A stretch of DNA of 64,000 nt from Halomonas aestuarii (GCF_001886615.1 NZ_CP018139.1:992001-1056000); one strand, 5' to 3'. Shown: positions 7,735 to 17,758, counted from the first letter of the stretch. Numbers and translations: made by a program. The notes: generated from the letters alone by a model not told the origin.

Positions 7735-8442
7735 TCAGCGATAGGCGCCCTCGATGTCGGTGATCCGAAGGGCCTTGCGGCCCAGGCCATCATGCTGGTC
7801 GAGCATCCGCTCGATCCAGCCATAAACCGGGTCGGCATTGGAAACCAGGTCGGCGCTGGAGACGCAGCGCGCCCACATGAAGTTGCCGAAGACCAGGTAG
7901 TCGGCGCCGGCAGGCGCCCGCCCGTCGAGGAAGTCCGAGGTCTTGAGCTGCCCTCGCAGCGGCTCCAGGGCGGCATCGAGCTGGGCCAGCCCCTTGGCCG
8001 GGGAGTGGAACTCCTCCAGGGTACGACCGAAGCGCTTCTCGCGGGTCTCCCGGAAGTAGGCCCGATCATCGGGATGGATGGCGTTCAGCAGGTCCATGAC
8101 GATGGTCCGCATCATGGCCGGGGCGATCGCGCGCTCGGCGTAGTGCTTGAAGAAGCGTCCCCGAGCCTCGGCCAGCCCCTCGCCGAGCACCGGCGCCTCC
8201 GGATAGGTGCGATCCAGGTAGCGCAGGATCTCGTAGCTGTCGGTGACCACCTCGTCGCCGTCGACCAGCACCGGCACCTTGTCATGCTCGGCGAAGGCCA
8301 GGGCCTGCTTCTCTGTGAAGTACCAGGGCCGCGTTTCTGCCTCGAGCCCCTTGTGAGCCAGGGCGTAGCGCACCCGCCAGCAGTAGGGCGAGAAACGCAG
8401 CCCCTCGTCGATGCCGCAGAGATCGTAGAGCACCCGTGTCAT
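7735..8442 (-). CDS. Glutathione S-transferase family protein (etherase-like)
   Basis: This 235-residue GST-fold protein has an N-terminal domain with SPYCWRVRYALAHKGLE, VPVLVDGDEVVTDSYEILRYLD and a helical C-terminal half. The pattern resembles the group that includes beta-etherase-like GSTs, but the substrate is unknown. The ATG at 8442 is preceded by GAGGAGGCGGC. It is the promoter-proximal member of a two-gene GST operon. Confidence 0.82.
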   Translation of the reverse strand: MTRVLYDLCGIDEGLRFSPYCWRVRYALAHKGLEAETRPWYFTEKQALAFAEHDKVPVLVDGDEVVTDSYEILRYLDRTYPEAPVLGEGLAEARGRFFKHYAERAIAPAMMRTIVMDLLNAIHPDDRAYFRETREKRFGRTLEEFHSPAKGLAQLDAALEPLRGQLKTSDFLDGRAPAGADYLVFGNFMWARCVSSADLVSNADPVYGWIERMLDQHDGLGRKALRITDIEGAYR

Positions 8443-8822
8443 GCCGCCTCCTCGTGTCCGGTTGATGAGCCTGCCTCGTGGGGGCCTGCCTCGGTTGGGT
8501 CTGTCTCGATAGTGCCAGCCTTTTCCGGCCGCCGCCAACGCCGATCGCGCGCGGTAGCTCGACGACACCGGTTTCCCCATTAGTCTAACGTCACGACGGC
8601 CGCCAAGCGGGGGCGAAGCTACCGGCGAAACCGCAGGCGATTGAATATCAAAGAGTTTACGTCCCTGTCGTTGCGCCTTTTGCCTTCTCCCATATTGGTC
8701 ATACCAATGTTCCAGCGGTGGCCAATCTCTTAAGTTGCGAATAAGGTCGCCCCCTCGCCATGCCCGGGAAGGGCACGCAAACGCTCCACGATCCACCGTT
8801 CCCACGCGAAAGGAACCTCTCC
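8443..8822. promoter_or_regulatory. Intergenic region: divergent GST / LctP-family permease promoters
   Basis: This 380-bp non-coding stretch lies between the minus-strand GST operon and the plus-strand permease. The half nearer the permease is AT-richer and holds the TGGT-N3-ACCA palindrome at 8694-8708. No credible gene was seen here. Confidence 0.6.
8694..8708. promoter_or_regulatory. PdhR/LldR/GlcC-type operator ATTGGTCATACCAAT
   Basis: A perfect 6+6 palindrome with a 3-nt centre lies 115 bp upstream of the permease start. It matches the TNGTNNNACNA core known for FadR-subfamily regulators such as LldR and PdhR. The same TGGT-N3-ACCA core occurs between glcC and glcD at 23845-23855. Confidence 0.7.
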
Positions 8823-10523
8823 ATGAACGAAACCATCCTCGCGCTGCTCGCCTTCGTGCCCCTGGTGCTGGCGGGCGTGCTGCTGATCGGCCTGCGCATG
8901 GCCGCTCGGGTCGCCATGCCCATCGTCTTCGTGGTCACCGCGCTCATCGGCCTGATCGCCTGGCAGATGACCTTCACCCGGGTGCTGGCCTCGACCCTGC
9001 AGGGCCTGATGCTGACCGTCTCGATCCTGTGGATCATCTTCGGCGCCATCCTGCTGCTCAACACCCTCAAGCACTCCGGCGGCATCACCGCGATCCGCAA
9101 CGGCTTCTCGGGCATCAGCCCGGACCGCCGCGTGCAGGCGATCATCGTCGCCTGGCTGTTCGGCTGCTTCATCGAGGGCGCCTCGGGCTTTGGCACCCCG
9201 GCCGCCGTGGCCGCGCCGCTGATGGTGGCGCTGGGCTTCCCTGCACTGGCCGCCGTGGTGGTGGGCATGATGATCCAGTCCACGCCGGTCTCCTTCGGCG
9301 CCGTGGGCACGCCGATCGTGGTCGGCGTCTCGGGGGGCATCAACCAGAGCGCCATCACCGAGCAGCTCCAGGCCGGCGGCCTCACCTGGCTGGAGTACTT
9401 CCACCTGATCGCCGGTGAGGTCGCCATCATCCATGGCATCGTCGGCATGCTGATGCCGCTGATCATGGTGGTCATCATGGTGCGCTTCTTCGGGGCCAAC
9501 CGCTCCTGGAAGGAGGGGCTCTCCATCACGCCCTTCGCCCTCTTTGCCGGGCTCGCCTTCGTGGTGCCCTACACCCTGGCCGGCGTCCTGCTCGGGCCGG
9601 AATTCCCGTCGATGATCGGCGCCATGGTGGGCCTCGCCATCGTCGTGCCGGCGGCCCGTCGCGGCTTCCTGATCCCCAAGGACATCTGGGACTTCCCCGC
9701 CGCCACCTCCTGGCCGGACGAGTGGATCGGCAAGCTGGTCCTCAAGACCGATGACGTGGTCGGCAAGACCCCGATCACCACGGTCATGGGCTGGGTGCCC
9801 TACGTGCTGCTGGCCGTCTTCCTGGTGGCCTCGCGGACCATCGAGCCGCTCAAGAGCGCGCTCACCTCGTTCGCCTTCGGCTGGAGCAACATCCTGGGCG
9901 AGGCCGGGGTGTCCGGCAGCATCCAGCCGCTCTACCTGCCCGGCGGCATCCTGCTGATGGTGGTGCTGGTCACCGCCCTGCTGCACCGCATGCGCCTGGG
10001 CGAGCTCAAGGCGGCCTTCCATGAGTCCAGCCGCACCCTGCTGGGGGCGGGCTTCGTGCTGATCTTCACCATTCCCATGGTGCGGATCCTGATCAACTCC
10101 GGCGTCAACGCCGCCGACCTGGTCTCCATGCCGGTGGCCATGGCGCAGTTCGTGGCCGACGGGGTGGGCGGCGTCTACCCGTTCTTCGCCCCGGCCGTGG
10201 GCGCCCTGGGGGCCTTCATCGCCGGTTCTAACACCGTCTCGAACCTGATGCTCTCGGACTTCCAGTTCAACGTCGCCCAGCAGCTCGGCGTCTCCACCGC
10301 CATGATGGTCGCCCTGCAGGCCGTGGGCGCCGCGGCGGGCAACATGATCGCCATCCACAACGTGGTCGCGGCCTCCGCCACCGTGGGCCTGCTGGGTCGC
10401 GAGGGCATCACCATCCGCAAGACCATCCTGCCGACGATCTACTACCTCGTCGCCGCCGGCGCGATCGGGCTGGTGGCCTTCTACCTCATGGGCGTCAGCG
10501 ACCCGCTGCTGCGCCTGGGCTGA
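8823..10523 (+). CDS. LctP-family lactate/glycolate permease
   Basis: This inner-membrane transporter has 566 residues and about 13-14 hydrophobic helices. Family marks include [21 protein letters not shown] and the C-terminal [19 protein letters not shown] segment. LctP-family proteins import L-lactate, D-lactate and glycolate; E. coli GlcA is a glycolate-specific branch under GlcC. The start at 8823 follows AAAGGAACCTCTCC. No lactate dehydrogenase gene is adjacent, but the upstream operator matches one at glcC/glcD, so glycolate (GlcA) is at least as likely as lactate. The gene is monocistronic with a strong terminator. Confidence 0.9.
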   Translation: MNETILALLAFVPLVLAGVLLIGLRMAARVAMPIVFVVTALIGLIAWQMTFTRVLASTLQGLMLTVSILWIIFGAILLLNTLKHSGGITAIRNGFSGISPDRRVQAIIVAWLFGCFIEGASGFGTPAAVAAPLMVALGFPALAAVVVGMMIQSTPVSFGAVGTPIVVGVSGGINQSAITEQLQAGGLTWLEYFHLIAGEVAIIHGIVGMLMPLIMVVIMVRFFGANRSWKEGLSITPFALFAGLAFVVPYTLAGVLLGPEFPSMIGAMVGLAIVVPAARRGFLIPKDIWDFPAATSWPDEWIGKLVLKTDDVVGKTPITTVMGWVPYVLLAVFLVASRTIEPLKSALTSFAFGWSNILGEAGVSGSIQPLYLPGGILLMVVLVTALLHRMRLGELKAAFHESSRTLLGAGFVLIFTIPMVRILINSGVNAADLVSMPVAMAQFVADGVGGVYPFFAPAVGALGAFIAGSNTVSNLMLSDFQFNVAQQLGVSTAMMVALQAVGAAAGNMIAIHNVVAASATVGLLGREGITIRKTILPTIYYLVAAGAIGLVAFYLMGVSDPLLRLG

Positions 10524-10544
10524 GCACCCCGGTGCCGACGCGAG

Positions 10545-10582
10545 ACCGCCCCCACGGCCAGGCCGTGGGGGCGGTTTCATTT
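10545..10582 (+). terminator. Intrinsic terminator after the LctP-family permease
   Basis: A perfect 14-bp GC stem (10545-10558 with 10562-10575) has a 3-nt loop and is followed by TTTCATTTC. It lies 22 bp after the permease stop and between convergent genes. Confidence 0.8.
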
Positions 10583-10630
10583 CAGAGAATGTCGCCGCGG
10601 CGCTCAGGAATTCCCGAGCCGGTCAGCCGG

Positions 10631-11155
10631 TCAGTCGATGCGCACCAGGGTCTCGGCATGCCGCTGCCCTCGCTCGACATACCGCTCGGCGTTCTTCTTG
10701 AGCCCCTCGATGGCCTCGGCGGAGAGTTCGCGCTTCACCTTGGCCGGCGCGCCGACGATCAGCGAGTTGTCGGGAAAGTGCGCCCCCTCCGTCACCACCG
10801 CCCCCGCCGCCACCAGGCAGTTGCGGCCGATGACCGCGCCGTTGAGGATCACCGCCTGGATGCCGACCAGGCTGCCGTCACCAATGGTGCAGCCATGCAG
10901 CATGGCCTGGTGGCCCACCGTGACGCCCTTGCCCACCGTCAGGGGAAAGCCCGGGTCGGCATGCATCACCGCGCCGTCCTGGATGTTGCTGCCCTCGCCG
11001 ACCTCGAGGTGGTCGGTATCGCCCCGCAGCACCGCCTGGTACCAGACGCTGGCATTGCGCTTCAGGGTGACGCGTCCCATCACGTCGGCCGTCTCGGCCA
11101 CGTAGACGTCGTCCTCGATCTCGGGGCGGTCGTCGCCATACTGGTAGATCGCCAT
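10631..11155 (-). CDS. Gamma-carbonic anhydrase-like hexapeptide protein
   Basis: This 174-residue left-handed beta-helix protein has repeated hexapeptide turns. [32 protein letters not shown] repeats match the YrdA/PaaY/CaiE group, including His residues that bind Zn between subunits in gamma-carbonic anhydrases. Some relatives are thioesterases (PaaY) or have no proven activity, so carbonic anhydrase activity is not certain. It is last in a long minus-strand gene run, 33 bp after ltaE, which suggests co-transcription. The start at 11155 has AGGAG about 9 nt upstream. Confidence 0.85.
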   Translation of the reverse strand: MAIYQYGDDRPEIEDDVYVAETADVMGRVTLKRNASVWYQAVLRGDTDHLEVGEGSNIQDGAVMHADPGFPLTVGKGVTVGHQAMLHGCTIGDGSLVGIQAVILNGAVIGRNCLVAAGAVVTEGAHFPDNSLIVGAPAKVKRELSAEAIEGLKKNAERYVERGQRHAETLVRID

Positions 11156-11188
11156 GGCATGGTCTCCTGTGGATGATGAAAGGCCCGC

Positions 11189-12202
11189 TCAGACCCCGGA
11201 CCGGTCAAAATAGTCCCGGAGAGCGGCCACGATGCGTGGAACATCATCATCGGTGACGTCCAGGTGCAGGACAAGGCGAGTGGTCACGCCGACCGCCGCC
11301 TGGATGCCCCGGGCCGCCAGGCACTCCTGCAGCGCCGCGCAGTCGGCCTCCGGCACGCCCAGGAACACCATGTTGGTCTCGCAGGCCTGGACCTCGATCC
11401 CGGCGATGTCGGCCAGCCCCTCGGCCAGCTGCCGGGCATGGTCGTGATCCTCGGCCAGGCGCTCGACATGATGCTCCAGGGCATGGTCACAGCCCGCGGC
11501 CAGGATGCCGACCTGGCGCATGCCACCGCCCAGGGTCTTGCGCCAGCGCCTGGCGCGGGCGATGAAGGCCTCATCGCCCAGCAGCACCGAGCCGACCGGG
11601 GCCCCCAGCCCCTTGGAGAAACACAGCGAAACCGAGTCGAAGCCCTGGCAAAGCACCGCCAGCGGACGCCCGCTGGCCACCGCCGCGTTGAACAGGCGGG
11701 CGCCGTCGAGGTGGGTGGCCAGGCCATGGGCGCGTGCCACTGCCGTGGCACGCTCGGCATAGCCTTCCGGCAACACCTTGCCCCGGAAGGTGTTCTCCAG
11801 GGCCAGCAGCCTGGTGCGTGCATGGTGGATGTCCTCTCCCTTGATGGCGGCCTGCACTTTATCCACGGGCAGGGTGCCATCAAGGGCATGCTCGAGGGGC
11901 TGGGCCTGGATGCCGCCGAGCGCCGCGGCCCCGCCCCCCTCGTCGCGGTAGATGTGCGAGTGCTGGCCGGCGATGAACTCGTCGCCGCGCTGGCAGTGCG
12001 TCAGCAGGGCCGCCAGGTTGCTCTGGGTACCCGAGGGGAAGAAGAGCCCGGCGGCCTTGCCCGCCCGCCGGGCCACCGCGGCCTCGAAGGCGGCGACAGT
12101 GGGATCGTCGCCCCAGACGTCATCGCCCACCGCGGCCCGGCTCATCGCCTCGCGCATGGCCGGGGTCGGCCGGGTGACGGTATCGCTTCTCAGATCGATC
12201 AT
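11189..12202 (-). CDS. ltaE: Low-specificity L-threonine aldolase
   Basis: This PLP enzyme reversibly splits L-threonine or L-allo-threonine to glycine and acetaldehyde. It has 337 residues, the family length. It begins IDLRSDTVTRPTPAMREAM and has the PLP-lysine segment SLCFSKGLGAPVGS. It follows the YdiJ-like dehydrogenase with a 59-bp gap. With a glyoxylate aminotransferase upstream in the same run, it could connect glycine to C3-C4 amino or hydroxyamino acids, for example cleaving a beta-hydroxy amino acid made elsewhere in the pathway; that link is inference. Confidence 0.9.
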   Translation of the reverse strand: MIDLRSDTVTRPTPAMREAMSRAAVGDDVWGDDPTVAAFEAAVARRAGKAAGLFFPSGTQSNLAALLTHCQRGDEFIAGQHSHIYRDEGGGAAALGGIQAQPLEHALDGTLPVDKVQAAIKGEDIHHARTRLLALENTFRGKVLPEGYAERATAVARAHGLATHLDGARLFNAAVASGRPLAVLCQGFDSVSLCFSKGLGAPVGSVLLGDEAFIARARRWRKTLGGGMRQVGILAAGCDHALEHHVERLAEDHDHARQLAEGLADIAGIEVQACETNMVFLGVPEADCAALQECLAARGIQAAVGVTTRLVLHLDVTDDDVPRIVAALRDYFDRSGV

Positions 12203-12261
12203 CGCTGGGTTCCTTTCCCTTCCCGTGCTCGGTCGTTGGCGAGGTTCGGCCGCCCCGTGGG

Positions 12262-15200
12262 TCAGGCCAGCGCCTGCTCGAGGAGGCGTGCCACATGGAT
12301 CGCCTCGCGTGCCGCCCCGTCGCGGATCTGCTGGCGGCAGCTGGTGCCATCGGCCACCAGCACCGCGTCGGCGTCGGCGTCGCGGATCGCCGGCAGCAGC
12401 GACAGCTCGGCCATCTTCATCGAGGCATCAAAGTGCTCCGCCTCGTAGCCGAAGCTGCCGGCCATTCCGCAGCAGGAGGACTCGATGGTCTCGACCTCGA
12501 GGCCGGGAATCCAGCCAAGGACCTGCTCGATGGGCCGCACGGCATCAAAGGCCTTCTGGTGGCAGTGGCCGTGCAGCATGGCGCGCGAAACCCCCGGTGC
12601 CTTGAGCTCGAGGGGCAGCTCGCCGTCGTGGCGGGCCTTGACCAGAAACTCCTCGAACAGATAGGCGGCCTCGGAGAGTGCCTGCGCCTCCTTGCCGAAG
12701 CCATACTGGAGGAACTCGTCGCGCATGGTCAGCAGGCACGAGGGCTCGAGCCCGACGATCGCCACCCCCCGCCGGACATGGGGCATCAGGTGGTCCAGGG
12801 TGCGACGCGCCTCAAGCCTGGCCTTGTCGAACTGCCCGGAGGAGAGATAGGTCCTCCCGCAGCAGAGCGGCCGCTCGTCCTGCCTGACGTTGAGGTGCAC
12901 CCGATAGCCGGCCGCCTCGAGCACCCGCTTGGCGGCTCGGGCGTTATCGCCCTCCATGTAGTTGTTGAAGGTGTCGACGAACAGCAGCACCTCACGGGTG
13001 CCGACGGCCGGCCCGGCACTGGCCTCGCGGCTCGCCAGGAAGTTGCCGTCGAAGACCGGCAGCGAACGCTCGGCGGCCAGTCCCAGGGCCTTCTTGACCC
13101 GTCGTGAGAGGAACGGCACACGCTCCACGGCACCGAGCAGGCCGGGGAGCCGACTGGCCCAGGGCGCATAGCGCGGCATCTCGCCCACCATGCGATCGCG
13201 CAGGCTCAGGCCATGGGCGCGGGCCCTGGCCGTGCGGGCCTCGATCTTGAACTTGGCCATGTCGACCCCGGTCGGGCAATCACGCTTGCAGCCCTTGCAG
13301 GACACGCAGAGATCCAGCGCCTCCTTTACGTCATCACTGGCCAGCCCCTCGTCACCGAGCTGACCGGACAGCACCAGGCGCAGGGTGTTGGCGCGTCCCC
13401 GGGTGAGGTGCTGCTCGTCGCGGGTGACGCGATAGCTCGGGCACATGGTGCCGGCATCGAACTTGCGGCAGTGGCCGTTGTTGTTGCACATCTCCACGGC
13501 CATGGCCAGGCCGTGGGTGGGGTCGCCGGCGCTGCCGGGCTCGCCCTGCTCGCCGGTCAGGGGGTCGCGTGTGACGTTCCATCCCGACCAGTCGAACACC
13601 GGGGTCAGCGGGATCGTCCGGTAGGTCTTCGGGAAGCGGAAATAGCGCTCGTCGTCCATCCTCGGGGTGTCGACGATCTTGCCCGGGTTGAACAGGTTGT
13701 CGGGGTCGAAGAGCTGCTTCACCTCCCGGAACGCGTCGTTGACGGTGCTGCCGAACTGCCAGGCCACCCACTCGCCCCGGCACAGGCCGTCGCCATGCTC
13801 ACCGGAGTAGGCGCCCTTGTAGTCACGCACCAGGGCGGAGGCCTGTTCGGCGATCTCGCGCATCTTCCCGGCGCCGTCACGGCGCATGTCGAGGATCGGC
13901 CGCACATGAAGGGTGCCGACGCTGGCATGGGCATACCAGGTGCCCTCGGTGCCGTAGCGGTGGAAGACCTCGGTGAGCTTGTCGGTGTACTCGGCCAGGT
14001 GCTCGAGGGGAACGGCACAGTCCTCGATGAACGAGACCGGCTTCCCGTCGCCCCTCATGCTCATCATGATGTTGAGCCCGGCCTTGCGCACGTTCCACAG
14101 CGCCTTCTGCTCGGCAGGTTCGGGCATGTCGACCACGCAGTCGGGCAGCCCCAGTTCGGCCAGCAGCTCGTTGAGGCGCCGCAGCGAGGCCAGCTGGGCG
14201 TCGCGATCAGACCCCGCGAACTCGACCAGCAGGACCGCCTCGGGCCGGCCGATCAGCGCCTTTTCGATCACCGGGCGGAAGGCGGGATTCTCAAGCGACA
14301 GGTCGATCATGGTGCGGTCGACCAGTTCCACGGCCGTGGGGTCGAGGGTGACGATGTGCTGGGTGAGATCCATCGCCTGGTAGAAGGTCGGGAAGTTCAC
14401 CACCCCGAGGACCTTGTGCTCGGGGAGCGGCGATAGCCGCAGCGTGATGGTCCGGCTGACCCCTAGGGTGCCCTCGGAACCGACCAGCAGGTGGGCGAGG
14501 TTGACGCGGCCATCGGGGTCGTAGGGCTTGGGATTCTGGCAGTCGAAGAGGTCGAGGTTGTAGCCACCGACCCGGCGCAGCACCTTGGGGAAGTGCTCAC
14601 GGATCTCGGGCCCCACCCGCTCGGCGATGGCCTTGACCCGTTCGGCCAGCTGGTGGGCCCGTGAGCCCTCGGCCAGCTCATCGACGAAGCCGAAGCTGGC
14701 CTCGCTTCCGTCGGCCAGCAGGGCGTCCACGCCCAGCACGTTGTGGACCATGTTGCCGTAGCGGATCGAGCGCGACCCGCATGAGTTGTTGCCGGTCATG
14801 CCCCCGAGGGTGCACTGGGCACTGGTGGACACATCCACCGGGTACCAGAGGCCATGGGGCTTGAGCCAGGCGTTGAGGTGGTCGAGCACGATACCCGGCT
14901 CGACCACCACGGTACGCGCCTCGGGGTCGAACTCGACAATGCCGTTGAGATGAGGGGAGGTATCGATCACCAGCGCTTCCCCGACGGTCTGGCCGCACTG
15001 GCTGGTGCCGGCCCCCCGGGCCAGCACCGGCACCCGGGCATCACGCGCGATATCCAGTGCCAGCCGCAGATCGTCCTGGTGCCGGGGAATCACCACGCCG
15101 AACGGCGTGACCTGGTAGATGGAGGCATCCGTCGAATAGCGCCCCCGCGAGGCGTGATCGAACAGCACCTCGCCTTGCAGTTCCCGCGACAGCCGGGCGG

Positions 15201-15264
15201 CCAGTTCCGTGACCGGCTTGATCCGGGCATCGCGAGATCGGGTGTGCCCTTTCAGGGACGTCAT
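12262..15264 (-). CDS. ydiJ: YdiJ-like FAD/Fe-S D-2-hydroxyacid dehydrogenase
   Basis: This 1000-residue fused flavoprotein is close to the length of E. coli YdiJ. The N-terminal half is a PCMH-type FAD domain (VLARGAGTSQCGQTVG, then CTLGGMTGNNSCGSRS) with an FAD-linked oxidase C-terminal domain. A ferredoxin-like region follows with CNNNGHCRKFDAGTMCPS and CVSCKGCKRDCPTG, then a heterodisulfide-reductase-like part with CCGRTYLSSGQ and SSCCGMAGSFGYE. Such enzymes oxidise D-lactate, D-2-hydroxyglutarate or related acids and feed electrons to quinone. The start has GAGGAGGCAGCC before it. It lies 36 bp after the aminotransferase, so a role in making a 2-oxo acid for transamination is possible. 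Confidence 0.88.
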   Translation of the reverse strand: MTSLKGHTRSRDARIKPVTELAARLSRELQGEVLFDHASRGRYSTDASIYQVTPFGVVIPRHQDDLRLALDIARDARVPVLARGAGTSQCGQTVGEALVIDTSPHLNGIVEFDPEARTVVVEPGIVLDHLNAWLKPHGLWYPVDVSTSAQCTLGGMTGNNSCGSRSIRYGNMVHNVLGVDALLADGSEASFGFVDELAEGSRAHQLAERVKAIAERVGPEIREHFPKVLRRVGGYNLDLFDCQNPKPYDPDGRVNLAHLLVGSEGTLGVSRTITLRLSPLPEHKVLGVVNFPTFYQAMDLTQHIVTLDPTAVELVDRTMIDLSLENPAFRPVIEKALIGRPEAVLLVEFAGSDRDAQLASLRRLNELLAELGLPDCVVDMPEPAEQKALWNVRKAGLNIMMSMRGDGKPVSFIEDCAVPLEHLAEYTDKLTEVFHRYGTEGTWYAHASVGTLHVRPILDMRRDGAGKMREIAEQASALVRDYKGAYSGEHGDGLCRGEWVAWQFGSTVNDAFREVKQLFDPDNLFNPGKIVDTPRMDDERYFRFPKTYRTIPLTPVFDWSGWNVTRDPLTGEQGEPGSAGDPTHGLAMAVEMCNNNGHCRKFDAGTMCPSYRVTRDEQHLTRGRANTLRLVLSGQLGDEGLASDDVKEALDLCVSCKGCKRDCPTGVDMAKFKIEARTARARAHGLSLRDRMVGEMPRYAPWASRLPGLLGAVERVPFLSRRVKKALGLAAERSLPVFDGNFLASREASAGPAVGTREVLLFVDTFNNYMEGDNARAAKRVLEAAGYRVHLNVRQDERPLCCGRTYLSSGQFDKARLEARRTLDHLMPHVRRGVAIVGLEPSCLLTMRDEFLQYGFGKEAQALSEAAYLFEEFLVKARHDGELPLELKAPGVSRAMLHGHCHQKAFDAVRPIEQVLGWIPGLEVETIESSCCGMAGSFGYEAEHFDASMKMAELSLLPAIRDADADAVLVADGTSCRQQIRDGAAREAIHVARLLEQALA

Positions 15265-15300
15265 GGCTGCCTCCTCAGCAGTTCACGTAGGCGGCGCCAG

Positions 15301-16509
15301 TCAGTCAGCGCTGTTGAGCGGGTGATGGGCGAAATAGTCCAGCGCGGCCGCCAAGCCACTGCCCTTCAGTGGCACACCGGCCAGTTTCATGCCCGCCTCG
15401 CACCCGCCGAGGGTGGCGATCAGGGTCAGGTCGTTGCAGTCGCCCAGGTGGCCGATGCGGAACATCCTGCCCTTGGCCTTGCCGAGGCCCGTGCCCAGCG
15501 ACAGGTCGAAGCGCTCATAGATGATCTTGCGCACCGCATCGGCGTCGATGCCCTCGGGCATCACCACCCCGGTGAGCACCGGCGAGTAGACGGCCGGGTC
15601 CTGGCACTGGATCTCCAGCCCCCAGGCCTCGACCGCCGTGCGGACGCCGGCGGCCCAGCGCTGGTGGCGCGCCAGCACGTTGTCCAGGCCCTCCTCGAGC
15701 AGCATGTCCAGCGCCTCGTTGAGGCCGTAGAGCAGGTTGGTGCTGGGGGTATAGGGCCAGTAGCCGTTCTGGTTGGCCTCGAGGATCTCGTCCCAGGCCC
15801 AGAAGCTCTTCGGCATGAGGTTGTGGCGGCTCGCCTCGATGGCCTTGTCGGAGACCGCGTTGAAGCTGATGCCGGGCGGCAGCATCAGCCCCTTCTGGGA
15901 GCCGGAGATGGTAACGTCGACGCCCCACTCGTCGTGGCGGTAGTCGGCACTGGCGAGCCCCGAGATGGTGTCGACCAGCAGCAGCGCCGGATGACCGGCG
16001 GCATCGATGGCGCGACGCACGGCGGCGATGTCGCTGGTCACCCCGGTGGAGGTCTCGTTGTGGACCACGCACACGGCCTTGATCGCGTGGTCGCGATCTT
16101 CCTTCAGACGCGCCTCGATCATGTCGGCCTGGACGCCATGGCGCCAGCCCTCGTAGCCGGGCAGCCCGATGAACTCGGGTGCCAGCTGCAGGCGCAGGGC
16201 CATCTTGTGCCACAGGGTGGCGAAATGGCCGGTCTCGAACATCAGCACCTGATCGCCGGGGGAAAGGGTGTTGGAGAGTGCCGCCTCCCAGGCCCCGGTC
16301 CCGGAAGCCGGATAGATGATCACCGGGTTGGCGGTCTTGAAGACCTGCTTCACCTTGTCCAGCAGCTCACGCCCCAGGGCGCCGAATTCCGGGCCACGGT
16401 GATCGATGGTGGGCAGGCTCATGGCGCGCAGGATGCGATCCGGCACCGGTGAGGGGCCAGGGATCTGCAGGAAGTGGCGACCCGAGGGATGGAAGTCGAG
16501 GTTCAGCAT
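15301..16509 (-). CDS. Alanine/serine-glyoxylate aminotransferase (class V)
   Basis: This 402-residue fold-type I PLP enzyme probably converts glyoxylate to glycine with alanine or serine as donor. It has GRHFLQIPGPSPVPDRILRAM at the N-terminus, the MFETGHFATLWHKMA and NETSTGV segments, and the PLP lysine in TISGSQKGLMLPPG. These fit AGXT/SgaA-type proteins. It has its own GAATTC-centred site 34 bp upstream and may also be read from the CoA-transferase gene (61-bp gap). Nearby glcDEF makes glyoxylate, which supports the substrate assignment. Donor specificity cannot be read from sequence. Confidence 0.9.
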   Translation of the reverse strand: MLNLDFHPSGRHFLQIPGPSPVPDRILRAMSLPTIDHRGPEFGALGRELLDKVKQVFKTANPVIIYPASGTGAWEAALSNTLSPGDQVLMFETGHFATLWHKMALRLQLAPEFIGLPGYEGWRHGVQADMIEARLKEDRDHAIKAVCVVHNETSTGVTSDIAAVRRAIDAAGHPALLLVDTISGLASADYRHDEWGVDVTISGSQKGLMLPPGISFNAVSDKAIEASRHNLMPKSFWAWDEILEANQNGYWPYTPSTNLLYGLNEALDMLLEEGLDNVLARHQRWAAGVRTAVEAWGLEIQCQDPAVYSPVLTGVVMPEGIDADAVRKIIYERFDLSLGTGLGKAKGRMFRIGHLGDCNDLTLIATLGGCEAGMKLAGVPLKGSGLAAALDYFAHHPLNSAD

Positions 16510-16535
16510 GGGAAGACTCCGTGCGTCTTGTTCTT

Positions 16536-16554
16536 GGATAATGAATTCAATGCA
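16536..16554. promoter_or_regulatory. GAATTC-centred AT-rich operator upstream of the aminotransferase
   Basis: ATAATGAATTCAATGCA (16538-16554) lies 29 nt or more upstream of the aminotransferase start. It closely matches sites at 21596-21617 and 22190-22205, at the other promoters of this block. The flanking DNA is GC-rich, so the patches stand out. Confidence 0.55.
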
Positions 16555-16570
16555 TGCCGCAAGAAGGCGC

Positions 16571-17758
16571 CTACTTGATGCAGCCCTCGGCCCTCAGTGT
16601 CTCGAGCTCCTCGGCGGACAGCCCCATGTCAGCGAGCACTTCATCGGTGTGCTGGGCGAACAGCGGTGCCGGCTGGCGGATCTGCGACGGGGTACGCGAG
16701 AACTTGCTGGGGAAGCCGATGGTCTTCATCCTGCCGATCTTCGGGTGGTCCATTTCCTGCACCATGCCGCGCGCCAGGTAGTGCTCGTCGCTCATCGCCT
16801 GGGCGAAGTCGTTGATCGGCCCGGCGGGCACCCCGGCCGCGTCGCAACGCTCGAGCCAGTCGTCGACGTCCCGGTCGGCCATGATCGACTCCAGCAGCGC
16901 CTCGAGTTCCTCGACGTGCTGGCCTCGGTCCTGGTTGGTCAGGAAGCGTTCATCGGCCATCAGGTCCTCGCGGTCCAGTACGTCCCGGGCGAACCGCTCC
17001 CAAGTCCGCTGGTTGGCGCAGCCGAGCATCAGGTAGCCGTCACGGGCCTTGATCGCCTGGTAGGGGGCCGAGACGCGGTGCCGCCAGCCGGTGGGCTGTG
17101 GCACCCGGCCCTCGGCGAAGTAGGCCGCCGCCTCCCAGGTGTACCAGGGCAGGCCGCACTCGGTAATGGCGATATCGATGTGCTGGCCCTCGCCGGTATT
17201 CATCTGGTGGATGACGGCGGCCAGGATGGAGTAGGTGGCGGTCAGGCCGGCGCCGATGTCGTAGACCGCGATGCCGGTCTTGAGCGGCCGGCGCCCCGGC
17301 TCGCCGGTCATCGACATCAGTCCGGTCATGCCCTGGGCGACCAGGTCGAAGCCGCCCTTGTGCTTGTAGGGGCCCGTCTGGCCGTAGCCGGAGATCGAGC
17401 AGTAGACGATGCCCGGGTTGATCGCCTTGATGGTGTCGTAATCGATCTTCAGCGACTGCGTGACCCCGGTGCGGTAGTTCTCGACGATGACGTCGGCCTC
17501 CCGGGCCAGGCGGTAGAAGATCTCCCGGGCCCGGTCGTCCTTGAGGTTGAGCGAGATGCTCTTCTTGTTGCGATTGATCTGCGAGAAGCAGGTCGACTCG
17601 TCGTTGACGTAGGGGCCCATCTGGCGGCTGTCGTCGCCGCCGTTGAGCTTCTCGACCTTGATCACCTCCGCCCCCATGTCGGCCAGCACCATGGTGCAGT
17701 AGGGGCCGGCCATGATCTGGGAGATGTCGAGGACCTTGATGTTCTGTAGTGGCAGCAT
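16571..17758 (-). CDS. CaiB/BaiF class III CoA-transferase
   Basis: This enzyme moves CoA between carboxylic acids. It has 395 residues from the chosen ATG at 17758, which gives the usual family N-terminus MLPLQNIKVLDISQIMAGP and has GGAGGG 9 nt upstream. A longer start at 17788 is also possible. The catalytic Asp is visible at about residue 167 in TGIAVYDIGAGL, matching Asp169 of formyl-CoA transferase. It is downstream of the crotonase and TRAP genes. The simplest reading is that it activates the acid imported by DctPQM. The acid and CoA donor are unknown. Confidence 0.9.
   Translation of the reverse strand: MLPLQNIKVLDISQIMAGPYCTMVLADMGAEVIKVEKLNGGDDSRQMGPYVNDESTCFSQINRNKKSISLNLKDDRAREIFYRLAREADVIVENYRTGVTQSLKIDYDTIKAINPGIVYCSISGYGQTGPYKHKGGFDLVAQGMTGLMSMTGEPGRRPLKTGIAVYDIGAGLTATYSILAAVIHQMNTGEGQHIDIAITECGLPWYTWEAAAYFAEGRVPQPTGWRHRVSAPYQAIKARDGYLMLGCANQRTWERFARDVLDREDLMADERFLTNQDRGQHVEELEALLESIMADRDVDDWLERCDAAGVPAGPINDFAQAMSDEHYLARGMVQEMDHPKIGRMKTIGFPSKFSRTPSQIRQPAPLFAQHTDEVLADMGLSAEELETLRAEGCIK

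Noticed and set aside
8730..10580. A 616-codon minus-strand open frame
   Set aside because: It is entirely antisense to the permease gene and its translation is low-complexity (His, Gly, Asp, Gln). No homology is visible.
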